A stretch of 23,998 nucleotides of DNA, taken from CAINDR01 sp964495615. GTDB taxonomy: Bacteria > Patescibacteriota > Patescibacteriia > Patescibacteriales > UBA12465. Made by a program: the position numbers and the translations under genes. The DNA lies in NCBI GenBank assembly GCA_964495615.1, contig CAZBVX010000008.1, forward strand, positions 1 to 23,998. The letters are read 5' to 3'. This document shows, one piece after another, positions 1-8,302 of the stretch. Numbering within the stretch: position 1 is the stretch's first letter; every line of letters begins with the position of its first letter. The notes under the pieces are model-generated. The model was not told the origin of the DNA and ran no database searches. It saw nothing but the letters and a program-made list of their open reading frames with translations.

Positions 1-1949
1 ACACTATGTTTTTCCATAAATTCGCTCATGTCTAAACGAATCAAGGAATTTTCATCATTAAACATGAAACGAGCCAAAGCTTTGGCTAATTCTGTTTTGC
101 CAACGCCGGTTGGGCCGACAAATAAAAATGAACCGATTGGTTTTTTTTCTTCGTTAATTCCAGCGCGATTGCGGCGAACAGCATTAGCAATCGCTGTGAT
201 TGCTTCATCCTGGCCGATTACCTCTTTTTTTAATTCAGTTTCCGTGTGGATTAATTTTTGCAAATCGCTTTGCAGCATTTTTTGGACTGGAATACCAGTC
301 CAGCGAGCGACAACACGGGCAATATCTTCTTCGCCAACTTCTTCTTTGAGAATTCTTTGGCCGTTTTTTTGGATTTTAGTTAATTCTTCTTGTAATTGAT
401 GGATTAAATTCTCTTTTTCTGGAATGAGGCCGTACTTTATTTTTGCCACCTCGGTCAAATCATCACCGCGGCGCTCAATGATTTCTGCCCTTGCTTTCAT
501 TTCATCAATTTCTTTTTTGTTGGTGCGGATTTTGTCAATAATATTTTTTTCGTTTTGCCAATGCAATTCTAGTTGAGAACTTTTTTCTTTTAGCTCACTC
601 AATTTTTTATTGATGCCTCGCAATTTTGCTGATTTTTTTTCAGTATTAATTAGACCGGCACGCGTAATTTCCAAGCGTTTAATTTCTCGTTTTAGAAAAT
701 CCAATTCTTCTGGCATAGAATCAATTTCCATTCTTAAAGCAGAGGTGGCTTCATCAATCAAGTCAACTGCTTTGTCTGGCAAAAATCGATCAGCAATATA
801 ACGGCTAGATAATTTTGCCGCTGCAATTAAAGCATTGTCGGTGATATGAACACCGTGGTGAACTTCATATTTTTCTTTGATTCCTCTCAAGATAGAAACC
901 GTATCTTCCAAACTCGGTTCGTTCACCAAGATTGGTTGAAATCTTCTTTCCAGGGCGGCATCGCGTTCGATGTATTTTTGGTATTCTTTGGTGGTGGTGG
1001 CTCCGATGGTGCGTAATTCTCCACGAGCCAAAACTGGTTTTAGCATGTTGCTGGCATCAATTGACCCCTCGCTAGCGCCAGCACCAATGATGGTGTGTAG
1101 TTCGTCAATAAATAAAATAATTTGCCCATTACTTTGCACTTCTCTTAGAACCGCTTTGAGGCGGTCTTCAAATTCACCGCGGAATTTTGCCCCCGCAACC
1201 AAAGCACCGAGATCCAAAGACATAATTTGCTTGTTTTTCAAATTCTCAGGAACGTCTCCGGAAACAATTCTTTGAGCTAATCCTTCGGCGATTGCTGTTT
1301 TCCCCGTTCCTGGTTCACCAATTAAAACCGGATTATTTTTGGTGCGACGAAGAAGCACCTGCATGATTCGACGGATTTCTTCGTCGCGGCCGATAACCGG
1401 ATCAAGTTTTTCTTTTTTGGCTAATTCGGTTAGATTAGTGGTGTATTTTTCTAAAGCTCGAAATTTGTTTTCTGGATCTGGATCAGAAATAGTTTGGTTA
1501 CCACGTAATTCTTTAATGATTGGTGCCACATTCTCGTAGTCGACCTTAAAAGACAGGAGCATATTTTGCGCTGAGCTTTGCACGCCAATTAAAGCGAGTA
1601 AAATATGCTCAGTGGAGATGAACTCATCTTTCATTAGATCGGCTTCTTTTTTTGCCCTTTCCAAAATCATAGCCGTTTCACCATTTCCTTGAACGGTATT
1701 CATTGGACCATTAAGATTTGCATCAATTTTTATTTTTGGTAATTTTCTAATTTCTAACTCGGTTTTATCGGCTACTTCTTCTGGGTCAATTCTTAATTTT
1801 TCCAAAATAGTTTTAACCAAGCTTTCGTCTTGATCCAAAAGGGCAAGCAGTAGGTGTAATGATTCAATATGAGGTTGGCCATTTTCATTGGCAATTACTT
1901 GCGCGTTGATAATAGCTTCTTGTGATTTTGTTGTAAATTTATTAAACAT
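1..1949 (-). CDS. clpB: ATP-dependent chaperone ClpB (Hsp100 disaggregase), C-terminus cut by window edge
   Basis: ClpB is the cytoplasmic AAA+ disaggregase that works with DnaK to extract polypeptides from aggregates. Reading the minus strand from the ATG at 1949-1947 gives 649 complete codons before the edge, of an expected 850-870. Visible in order are the two-repeat Clp N-domain (residues 1-145), D1 with Walker A GEPGTGKT (211-218), pore loop GAKFRGEFEDRL, Walker B IILFIDELHT and arginine finger ALERRFQP, then a long charged coiled-coil M-domain (about 400-530) that separates ClpB from ClpA/ClpC, and D2 with Walker A GPTGVGKT (612-619) and the following IRLDMSEFME. The missing part holds the rest of D2. 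No Shine-Dalgarno precedes the start. A consensus promoter and a CIRCE operator lie just upstream, so HrcA-type heat-shock control is expected. Identity is firm. Confidence 0.97.
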   Translation of the reverse strand, partial: MFNKFTTKSQEAIINAQVIANENGQPHIESLHLLLALLDQDESLVKTILEKLRIDPEEVADKTELEIRKLPKIKIDANLNGPMNTVQGNGETAMILERAKKEADLMKDEFISTEHILLALIGVQSSAQNMLLSFKVDYENVAPIIKELRGNQTISDPDPENKFRALEKYTTNLTELAKKEKLDPVIGRDEEIRRIMQVLLRRTKNNPVLIGEPGTGKTAIAEGLAQRIVSGDVPENLKNKQIMSLDLGALVAGAKFRGEFEDRLKAVLREVQSNGQIILFIDELHTIIGAGASEGSIDASNMLKPVLARGELRTIGATTTKEYQKYIERDAALERRFQPILVNEPSLEDTVSILRGIKEKYEVHHGVHITDNALIAAAKLSSRYIADRFLPDKAVDLIDEATSALRMEIDSMPEELDFLKREIKRLEITRAGLINTEKKSAKLRGINKKLSELKEKSSQLELHWQNEKNIIDKIRTNKKEIDEMKARAEIIERRGDDLTEVAKIKYGLIPEKENLIHQLQEELTKIQKNGQRILKEEVGEEDIARVVARWTGIPVQKMLQSDLQKLIHTETELKKEVIGQDEAITAIANAVRRNRAGINEEKKPIGSFLFVGPTGVGKTELAKALARFMFNDENSLIRLDMSEFMEKHS

Positions 1950-1979
1950 ATAGGAATTTTTTATTTTTTTTGTTGATAT

Positions 1980-2006
1980 TTAGCACTCATCGCCTTTGAG
2001 TGCTAA
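1980..2006 (-). promoter_or_regulatory. CIRCE operator (HrcA binding site) of clpB
   Basis: The inverted repeat TTAGCACTC - 9 bases - GAGTGCTAA matches the CIRCE consensus at every arm position. It overlaps the predicted clpB transcription start just downstream of the -10 box, where bound HrcA would block initiation. No hrcA gene lies in the window. Confidence 0.95.
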
Positions 2007-2010
2007 ATAC

Positions 2011-2039
2011 AATATACCTTAGCTAATCACTTGTGTCAA
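2011..2039 (-). promoter_or_regulatory. Sigma70-type promoter of clpB
   Basis: On the minus strand TTGACA (2039-2034) is separated by exactly 17 bases from TATATT (2016-2011). The start of transcription would fall at the edge of the CIRCE element. The near-consensus boxes suggest a housekeeping promoter held down by a repressor rather than a dedicated heat-shock sigma factor. Confidence 0.85.
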
Positions 2040-2087
2040 TCGTCTTTTTTTGTCGATTTTGCTTGTTAGGCGTTTAGTACTAATTTA

Positions 2088-2096
2088 TGTTATAAT
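2088..2096 (+). promoter_or_regulatory. Extended -10 promoter for the 2111 gene cluster
   Basis: TGT followed by TATAAT forms an extended -10 element 14 bases before the ATG at 2111. No good -35 box is seen at 16-18 bases. Transcription would start about 5-8 bases before the ATG, giving a very short leader without a Shine-Dalgarno. Confidence 0.6.
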
Positions 2097-2110
2097 TTGT
2101 TTATAATTAT

Positions 2111-2476
2111 ATGGCTAAAAAATATTCTTTATTTACTTTTCTGACCGCTGTTGGGGAAGTAGCTTTCGTGGTAATTTATTTTCCTTTTTGGTGGTATTCT
2201 TTTGGTTTTGCTCGTTTTTTGCGCTCTTTGGGCCGATTTTTAAAGAGAAAACAAGAGGAACTAGCTTTATTAATTTGGCTAAAAAACATTTTTCGTCCCA
2301 TGTATGGCCAGTCTGATGTTTTGGGGCGTCTGATTAGTTTTTTCGTTCGAGTTATCCAAATAATTTTCCGTACTATTGGCTGGCTATTTTTTTTGATTCT
2401 CACTTTCTTGTTGGCAATTTTTTGGCTGGCTTTACCACCTTTATTGCTCACCCTTATTATTCTGCAATTACTATAG
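2111..2476 (+). CDS. Small membrane protein of unknown function, upstream of Clp-like ATPase
   Basis: This 121-residue protein is not recognised as a named family. It has a hydrophobic segment near residues 12-34, a basic, probably cytoplasmic stretch (about 35-75, including RFLKRKQEE and a tryptophan-leucine region) and a long hydrophobic C-terminus (about 78-121) that can form two close membrane helices. The TAG stop at 2474-2476 is one base from the ATG of the membrane-anchored Clp-like protein, so the two are almost certainly co-transcribed and perhaps translationally coupled. A membrane partner or adaptor for that ATPase is a reasonable inference, not a demonstrated role. The start was chosen because it directly follows an extended -10 promoter. 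Confidence 0.75.
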   Translation: MAKKYSLFTFLTAVGEVAFVVIYFPFWWYSFGFARFLRSLGRFLKRKQEELALLIWLKNIFRPMYGQSDVLGRLISFFVRVIQIIFRTIGWLFFLILTFLLAIFWLALPPLLLTLIILQLL

Positions 2477-2477
2477 T

Positions 2478-5156
2478 ATGAATAACCAAAATAAAAATCA
2501 GGGATATAATGAAAATTGGTTTGGCGGCAGACCTTTGGCCGGCAACTACGATTCACGCTTGGATCTCATCATTATTAAGCGCTTCAAGAAAAAAATTTTA
2601 TCAATTGTTGATGCACTCACTGTCTTTTTTGGTATTTTGGGGGGACTAGCCCTTATTTTCTGGCTATATCAAGAAGGAGAAATTTTTATTGATAGTCCGG
2701 AGAAGCTTTTGTTTTTTTATAATATTCAACACCCATTGTTATTGGTTTTTTATTGTTCTTTGTTTGTTGATTTATTTATTGTTTATCGTCGCAGCGAGAA
2801 GAAAGCAGTCAAGAAAAAAATTAATTATCAAAAATGGTTTCGTCAGAATTTGTCTCATGAAGATTTGCTGGCTCCTTTTTTTGATAACCAGAACAGAACA
2901 CTAGAAGTGGTGAAGGGTTTTAGCGATGAAAGTGTCGACTATTTAGATAAGGCTTATTTGTTGGCAAAAAAAATGAAACAGTCGGAAGTCCGACCTCTTC
3001 ATTTGTTTAGAGTTCTCTTAAAAAATAAAAAAATTCAAGCAGTTTTTGTTAGGTTGGGGGTTGATGCCAAAAATCTTTTAGAAAAAATTGATCGTCACGT
3101 CAGCGAAGGGGAAGTCAGTTCAAAGAAAACAGTTTTTTCTGAAAATTTATCTTCTTCCTTGACAGCCGCTTTTCAAAATACTGCGATTGCTCATCGTCAA
3201 GCTGTGGAAATTTTAGATATTTTGGCGATGTTGCCGGAAAACGATACTACTTTGTCAGAAATATTATTTGATTTGGAAATTTCAGGAGAAAAGATGAATA
3301 ACGCTGTTTCTTGGTTTCAAATCAATGACCAATTAGCAGAAAATTATCGCCGTTTTCGCAATCTAGCCCGTTTCAAGCCAGATAGCGGCATGAATCGTTC
3401 CTATACGGCAATCGCCACGCCAACTTTAAATAATTTCTCACACGACCTAACTCTTGCTGCTAAGTATGGCTATTTGGAAATGTGCGTATCCAGAGAAAAT
3501 GAATTTTCACAAATTTTTGAAAATCTTGGCGGTGGACGAAATGGGATCCTGTTGATTGGTCATCCAGGAGTTGGCAAAAGAACTATTTTGGAGGGATTGG
3601 CACAGTTAATGGTCAAAGAAGAAGTGCCGGAATTTCTAAAAGACAAGCGATTAGTCGAATTGGACATTTCCCGTTTGGTGGCCGGCGTTTCTGCTTCGGA
3701 GGCCCAAGAACGTTTGTTGTCTTGCATTTATGAGGCTGCTGCTTCTGGAAATATAATTTTAGCAATCCAAAACATTGAAGATATTACTGGTATTAGTTCC
3801 GGAGAAGATGGTAGTTTGGATTTGTCAGAAGTTCTTAGTCAAGCTTTAGGTCGTGGACAAATTATTTGCTTGGCAACTGCTAGCTTAGAAAATTATCAGA
3901 AATATCTAGAAGGGAAAGCGCTTGATGAATCTTTAACCAAAATAAAAATTGAAGAACCGGATGAAAATCAAGCAATCCTTATTTTGGAAAGCAAAATTGC
4001 CTTTTTGGAACAAAAATATAAAATCTATTTTCTTTACGAAGCAATTGATGGCGCTGTCCAGCTTGCTGAAAAATATTTGCACGAGACATTTCTTCCTTTG
4101 AAAGCTTTGAATCTTCTGCAAGATGCTGCTGTGATTGCGGCCAAAAATTCTCGCCGTGGATCTTCTTCGTTTTGTGGCCGAGAACAGGTAGCAGAGGCAG
4201 TAAGCACCATCACCGGTGTGCCGACCAACAAAATTAGTGAAAACGAAGGAGAGAAATTATTAAATTTGGAAACCGAAATTCACCAACGTTTAATTGGGCA
4301 AGAGGAAGCAGTCTCGATGGTTGCCAATAGTTTGCGTCGCGCTCGTTTGGAGTTGAAAGACCATAAACGTCCAATGGCTAGCTTTTTATTTCTTGGCCCG
4401 ACTGGTGTTGGTAAAACCGAATTAGCAAAAGTGGTTTCAGAGGTTTATTTTGGCGGCGAAGAATTCATGATTCGTTTGGATATGAGTGAATATCAATATG
4501 CAGATAGTGTCAAAAAAATGATTGGTGATGAGAACGGCGCCCTAGGTTATCTTACTGAGGCTGTTCGCAAAAAACCATTTTCGTTGATTCTTTTTGATGA
4601 AGTGGAAAAAGCTCATCCAGACATCTTAAATTTATTTTTACAATTAATGGATGATGGACGTTTAACTGACGGACAAGGAAGAACAATTAATTTTAAAGAC
4701 TCGATTGTGATCGCTACTTCCAATATTGGTGCTTTATATATTCAAGATCAACTAAAAAAACAAAGACCGATTGAAGAAATAAAAAATGGTTTAATTAATC
4801 ATGAACTAAATCAATATATGCGCCCAGAACTGGTTAACCGTTTTGATGGGGTTGTCGTTTTTAAGCCTTTAGACGAGGACAGTCTTTTCAAAATCACTAA
4901 ACTATTGCTCGCGAAAATAAAAAAACAGTTAGCAGAAAAGGGAATTGATTTTTGTGTTGACAAAGCCGGTGCTTTTGAATTGGCCAAAGAAGGCTATGAT
5001 CCAAAATTCGGTGCTCGCCCTTTGCGCCGCCTACTTCAAGAAAAGATAGAAAATCGGGTTGCGGCCTTAATTTTAGCAAAAGAACTTCAAAGAAGGGACA
5101 CGGTAATTATTTGCCAAGATGGAAGTTTGAGTGTTAAAAAGGGAAGAAAGCTTTAA
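2478..5156 (+). CDS. Membrane-anchored Clp/Hsp100-like AAA+ protein with degenerate D1 and altered pore loops
   Basis: This 892-residue protein is a Clp-family homologue. It has two predicted membrane helices (about 44-64 and 86-104), a Clp N-like helical region (about 150-285), D1 (about 320-570) and D2 (about 590-880), but no ClpB-type M-domain. D2 keeps Walker A GPTGVGKT (640-647), Walker B LILFDEVEKAH, the arginine-finger region RPELVNRFD and sensor-2 GARPLRRLL, so it probably hydrolyses ATP. D1 looks dead: Walker A is GHPGVGKR with Ser/Thr replaced, Walker B is IILAIQN with Asp-Glu replaced, and the RRF arginine fingers are lost. Neither pore loop keeps its aromatic motif. I see no IGL/IGF-type ClpP-docking loop. 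It may be a membrane-tethered remodelling factor rather than a processive unfoldase. Confidence 0.88.
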   Translation: MNNQNKNQGYNENWFGGRPLAGNYDSRLDLIIIKRFKKKILSIVDALTVFFGILGGLALIFWLYQEGEIFIDSPEKLLFFYNIQHPLLLVFYCSLFVDLFIVYRRSEKKAVKKKINYQKWFRQNLSHEDLLAPFFDNQNRTLEVVKGFSDESVDYLDKAYLLAKKMKQSEVRPLHLFRVLLKNKKIQAVFVRLGVDAKNLLEKIDRHVSEGEVSSKKTVFSENLSSSLTAAFQNTAIAHRQAVEILDILAMLPENDTTLSEILFDLEISGEKMNNAVSWFQINDQLAENYRRFRNLARFKPDSGMNRSYTAIATPTLNNFSHDLTLAAKYGYLEMCVSRENEFSQIFENLGGGRNGILLIGHPGVGKRTILEGLAQLMVKEEVPEFLKDKRLVELDISRLVAGVSASEAQERLLSCIYEAAASGNIILAIQNIEDITGISSGEDGSLDLSEVLSQALGRGQIICLATASLENYQKYLEGKALDESLTKIKIEEPDENQAILILESKIAFLEQKYKIYFLYEAIDGAVQLAEKYLHETFLPLKALNLLQDAAVIAAKNSRRGSSSFCGREQVAEAVSTITGVPTNKISENEGEKLLNLETEIHQRLIGQEEAVSMVANSLRRARLELKDHKRPMASFLFLGPTGVGKTELAKVVSEVYFGGEEFMIRLDMSEYQYADSVKKMIGDENGALGYLTEAVRKKPFSLILFDEVEKAHPDILNLFLQLMDDGRLTDGQGRTINFKDSIVIATSNIGALYIQDQLKKQRPIEEIKNGLINHELNQYMRPELVNRFDGVVVFKPLDEDSLFKITKLLLAKIKKQLAEKGIDFCVDKAGAFELAKEGYDPKFGARPLRRLLQEKIENRVAALILAKELQRRDTVIICQDGSLSVKKGRKL

Positions 5157-5167
5157 TTTTTTTAAAC

Positions 5168-7477
5168 ATGTTAAGTTTCGATTTTATAATTTATTTTTTA
5201 TTAGCCTTTGTATTAAGCGCAGCCCTGGTGCCTCTTTTGCGTTTTTTGGCTTTTCGCTTTAAAATTCTTGATCAACCGAATGAAAGAAAAATTCATCGTC
5301 GGCCAACACCTTTGCTGGGCGGTTTCGCGATATTTTTCAGTTTTTTTGCGATATTATTTCTAACCAAAGACCATCTTTTTCCAAGCGCTCTTTCTATTTT
5401 TCATTGGCTTGGTTTTTTTTCTGGTGCTTTGATTTTAATGATTGGTGGTTTTTTGGATGACAAATATAATCTAAAACCAAAATGGCAAATTATTTTTCCA
5501 ATTTTAGCAATTACTGCTGTTTTGTTGGGCGGCATTGAAATTCCAAAAATTAGCAATCCTTTCGGTGGGTTTTTTTATTTGGATTGGAAGTTTTTATCTG
5601 CTGGCTTGATTGCGGTTTGGTTGATGGGGATGATGTATACCACAAAACTATTAGATGGAGTTGATGGCTTAGTTTCCGGTTTGGGATTAATTGGTTCTTT
5701 GGTTATTTTTCTTTTTACAATGACCACTCAATATTTCCAACCGGACATCGCTTGGGCGGCTTGGCTTTTTGTTGGCGCGACGGCCGGATTTTTGGTGTTT
5801 AATTGGAATCCGGCGTCTATTTTTTTGGGAGAAGGCGGTTCGCTTTTGGTTGGTTATGTTTTGGGAGTGTTGGCAATTATTTCTGGCGGAAAAATTGCGA
5901 TTGCTTTATTGATTATGGGCATTCCAATTTTGGACGTTGCTTGGACAATCATCCGTCGTTCCTTGAAAGGGAAAAATCCTTTTCGTTTTGCTGACAAAAA
6001 ACATCTTCACCATCGTTTGTTGGCCGCTGGGTTAAGTCAGAAACAAACAGTGATTGTTTTTTATTCTCTTGCCTTTTTCTTCGGTTTTAGTGGTTTATTT
6101 TTGCAAAGCCGCGGCAAGCTAATTGCTCTTTCCTTGCTTTTTGTTTTTATGCTATTTTTAGTTGCTTATTTGTCTCATATCAAAAAAGGCCGACCTCGTT
6201 TATTGCTTCATGTCTGCTGTGCTCCTTGTGCTGCTTATGTTACTCAGGAAAAATTAAGAAAACGCTTCAAGGTTTCGTGGTATTTCTATAATTCCAACCT
6301 TTTTTCCAAAGAAGAATACAAAAAACGTCTTTTTTATGTAAAAAAATTCTGTCAAAAATACAAAATAAAATTAATCGTTGAACCTTATGAACATCGAGAT
6401 TTTTTATCGATAGTTGCTGGCAAGGAAAATGATTTAGAAAGAGGAGGGCGTTGTTTGATTTGTTATTTGGATCGCTTAAAAAAAACTGCAGCCTTGGCTT
6501 CTGAAAAAAAATATGATTTTTTTTCTACGAGCTTGCTCGTTAGTCCATACAAAAAAACTGAAGATATTGTTGCAATGTGCAAAGATTTAGCGGAAGAGCA
6601 TAACGTTGCTTATCTGGACGAAAATCTCCAGGCAGATAATTGTTTTTATTTATCTCAAGAATTTGCCAAGAAGGAGAATTATTATCGCCAAAAATTTTGC
6701 GGCTGTGAGTTTTCCATGAAAAAAATCGCCTCATTCGCTATTTTGTTTTTTCTAGCCGCCTCTTCTTTCTTTGTTTCTGGCGCGCGAGCTGACACTCAAT
6801 TTTTGGATAGTGATAATGATGGGTTAACAGACCAGCAAGAAATTACCAAATATCTAACTGACGCCAACAATTCTGATTCAGACGGCGATGGTTTTTTGGA
6901 TGGCGAAGAAATAAAAAATAATTATTCTCCATTATTTGCCAACAAAAAATTATCAGAAACTGATTTGGATCGCGATGGCTTGAATGATGAAATGGAATTG
7001 AAATTCGGCACAGATCTTGGTAAAACCGATTCGGACGGTGATGGTTTTTCTGATTTGCAAGAAATTGAATCTGGCTATAGACCGACTTCTGCCGACAAAA
7101 ATGCCAAACTAGAAATGAAATTAGAGGTTGATTTAAAAGAACAAAAATTGTTTTTTTTGCTTGGCGGTATAAAATGGAAAGAGTTTGTGGTTTCTAGTGG
7201 CAAAGCCAGCACACCGACACCGAAGGGAAACTATAAAATTACCAACAAACACTTGAAGGCTTGGTCTGCTTCTTTTGGGCTCTGGATGCCTTATTGGTTA
7301 GGTTTGGGGAATGGAAAAATTGGTTTGCATGAATTGCCAGTTTGGCCAAATGGTTATCGCGAAGGTGCTGATCATTTGGGGATTCCAGTTTCTCACGGCT
7401 GTATTCGCTTGGGGATTGGTGATGCCAAATATCTTTATGACCGCTTAACGGTTGGCACAGAAGTATTAATTAAATAA
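5168..7477 (+). CDS. Three-part fusion: WecA/MraY-like phosphoglycosyltransferase + QueH + Tsp3-repeat L,D-transpeptidase
   Basis: One uninterrupted 769-codon frame carries three normally separate proteins. Residues 1-338 are a multi-helix polyprenyl-phosphate HexNAc-1-phosphate transferase with GGFLDDKYN (Asp 97-98), LLDGVDGL (162-168) and HLHHR (279-283); the usual FxGDxGS motif reads FLGEGGS. Residues 344-516 are QueH (DUF208), the cobalamin-free epoxyqueuosine reductase, with CCAPC (350-354), RCLICY (Cys 429 and 432) and terminal CGCEFS (511-516). From Met517 comes a signal peptide ending ARA (539-541), four aspartate-rich Tsp3-like calcium repeats (about 547-620) and a YkuD L,D-transpeptidase with catalytic SHGCIRL (742-748, Cys745). 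Each module looks complete. Whether one polypeptide is made, or an internal start at 6716 releases the transpeptidase, is open. An assembly-created fusion is less likely because all three frames are intact. Confidence 0.88.
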   Translation: MLSFDFIIYFLLAFVLSAALVPLLRFLAFRFKILDQPNERKIHRRPTPLLGGFAIFFSFFAILFLTKDHLFPSALSIFHWLGFFSGALILMIGGFLDDKYNLKPKWQIIFPILAITAVLLGGIEIPKISNPFGGFFYLDWKFLSAGLIAVWLMGMMYTTKLLDGVDGLVSGLGLIGSLVIFLFTMTTQYFQPDIAWAAWLFVGATAGFLVFNWNPASIFLGEGGSLLVGYVLGVLAIISGGKIAIALLIMGIPILDVAWTIIRRSLKGKNPFRFADKKHLHHRLLAAGLSQKQTVIVFYSLAFFFGFSGLFLQSRGKLIALSLLFVFMLFLVAYLSHIKKGRPRLLLHVCCAPCAAYVTQEKLRKRFKVSWYFYNSNLFSKEEYKKRLFYVKKFCQKYKIKLIVEPYEHRDFLSIVAGKENDLERGGRCLICYLDRLKKTAALASEKKYDFFSTSLLVSPYKKTEDIVAMCKDLAEEHNVAYLDENLQADNCFYLSQEFAKKENYYRQKFCGCEFSMKKIASFAILFFLAASSFFVSGARADTQFLDSDNDGLTDQQEITKYLTDANNSDSDGDGFLDGEEIKNNYSPLFANKKLSETDLDRDGLNDEMELKFGTDLGKTDSDGDGFSDLQEIESGYRPTSADKNAKLEMKLEVDLKEQKLFFLLGGIKWKEFVVSSGKASTPTPKGNYKITNKHLKAWSASFGLWMPYWLGLGNGKIGLHELPVWPNGYREGADHLGIPVSHGCIRLGIGDAKYLYDRLTVGTEVLIK
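6716..7477 (+). other. Possible internally initiated secreted L,D-transpeptidase (within the fusion frame)
   Basis: The ATG at 6716 directly follows the canonical QueH C-terminus (CGCEFS) and opens a textbook signal peptide: MKK, a hydrophobic core, then ARA. Starting here gives a 253-residue exported protein with Tsp3 repeats and a YkuD domain that cross-links peptidoglycan stem peptides. No Shine-Dalgarno is positioned for it; the nearest AAGGAG is over 30 bases upstream. This is an alternative product of the same reading frame. Confidence 0.5.
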
Positions 7478-7484
7478 TTTTAAT

Positions 7485-8249
7485 ATGTTTTATTTTAGAT
7501 TAAATGTTTTATTGTTGCCGGTTTTTCTTTTTGCTTCGGCGCAATTATTACTCTTTTTTCCAAAAAATTTTTTACCATTATTAATTATCGGTTCCGGCCT
7601 GTTGGTTTTTTGGATTTTTAAATTATTTAAAACCGTCGGAAATAAAAAAAATCTTGATTGGCTAAACTATTCCGTCTTGCCGTTATTTTTTCATTTGTCA
7701 GCAGTCTTGTATTTCTCCATTGAGCCGAATTTGATTATCGGCCAATTAATTCTATTTTTAGATGCTTTTTTTCAATTCCATTATTTAAAAAATATTTATT
7801 ATTTTGTTGCCAACAAAGAAAATCGCAACGAACAATTAAAAAACATTTCTTTTTTTGGTGGTGTTTTGGTGATATTTTTTTCTGCTGGTTTTATTTATGG
7901 TTTGAAGGCCTTTTTGGGCTATTCACTTTTGCCAATATTTTTTGCCTTTTCGCTGGCTATTTTTGCTTCTTGGTATCAGATTTTTATTTTTGGCCCTTTT
8001 TCGGTCAAGAAAAATATCAATTTTTTCTTAATTGCTCTTCTATCTCTTCTGCAAATCGCTTTGGTTTTATTTTTTCTGCCATTTAGCTATCATATTTTAG
8101 GAATAATCATGACTCTGGCTTTTTATTTTGTGGTTGGTCTTGGACGTTTATATCTGCAAGGATTTATTCCAAAAAAACAATTAAAATTTTATTTACTCTT
8201 TACTATTTTAGCCGGCTTTTTTCTTCTCTTAACTGCGCGCTGGCTCTAA
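7485..8249 (+). CDS. Polytopic membrane protein of unknown function
   Basis: This 254-residue protein is extremely rich in Phe, Leu and Ile and should cross the membrane seven or eight times, with short loops throughout. The only clearly polar stretches are near residues 48-58 (KTVGNKKNLDW) and 107-118 (NKENRNEQLK). No catalytic or family motif is recognised. The ATG lies seven bases after the fusion gene stop, in the same direction, so it probably belongs to the same transcript and to an envelope-related set. A carrier, flippase-like or purely structural role cannot be told apart from the sequence. Confidence 0.78.
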   Translation: MFYFRLNVLLLPVFLFASAQLLLFFPKNFLPLLIIGSGLLVFWIFKLFKTVGNKKNLDWLNYSVLPLFFHLSAVLYFSIEPNLIIGQLILFLDAFFQFHYLKNIYYFVANKENRNEQLKNISFFGGVLVIFFSAGFIYGLKAFLGYSLLPIFFAFSLAIFASWYQIFIFGPFSVKKNINFFLIALLSLLQIALVLFFLPFSYHILGIIMTLAFYFVVGLGRLYLQGFIPKKQLKFYLLFTILAGFFLLLTARWL

Positions 8250-8270
8250 TTATCCCCGGATGTTATTTTG

Positions 8271-8279
8271 TGATACAAT
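8271..8279 (+). promoter_or_regulatory. Extended -10 promoter for the PDZ-pgk-eno-gpm cluster
   Basis: TGA then TACAAT forms an extended -10 motif 23 bases before the ATG at 8303. No convincing -35 box is present. Confidence 0.5.
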
Positions 8280-8302
8280 AATAATAAATAAAATTTGCTC
8301 AT

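Noticed and set aside
28..1539. Plus-strand open frames across the clpB region
   Set aside because: They are antisense to clpB, whose minus-strand translation shows every Hsp100 motif; their protein sequences resemble nothing.
2176..2556. A 126-codon minus-strand frame
   Set aside because: It lies opposite the 121-residue membrane protein and the start of the Clp-like gene, has no promoter or motif and is very Lys-rich, typical of an AT-rich shadow.
6700..6730. A sequencing frameshift creating the QueH-transpeptidase fusion via the ATGA at 6716
   Set aside because: Removing one T would end QueH at the TGA, but it would also change the conserved CGCxFS ending, which is intact in the present frame; kept only as a check in the fusion finding.
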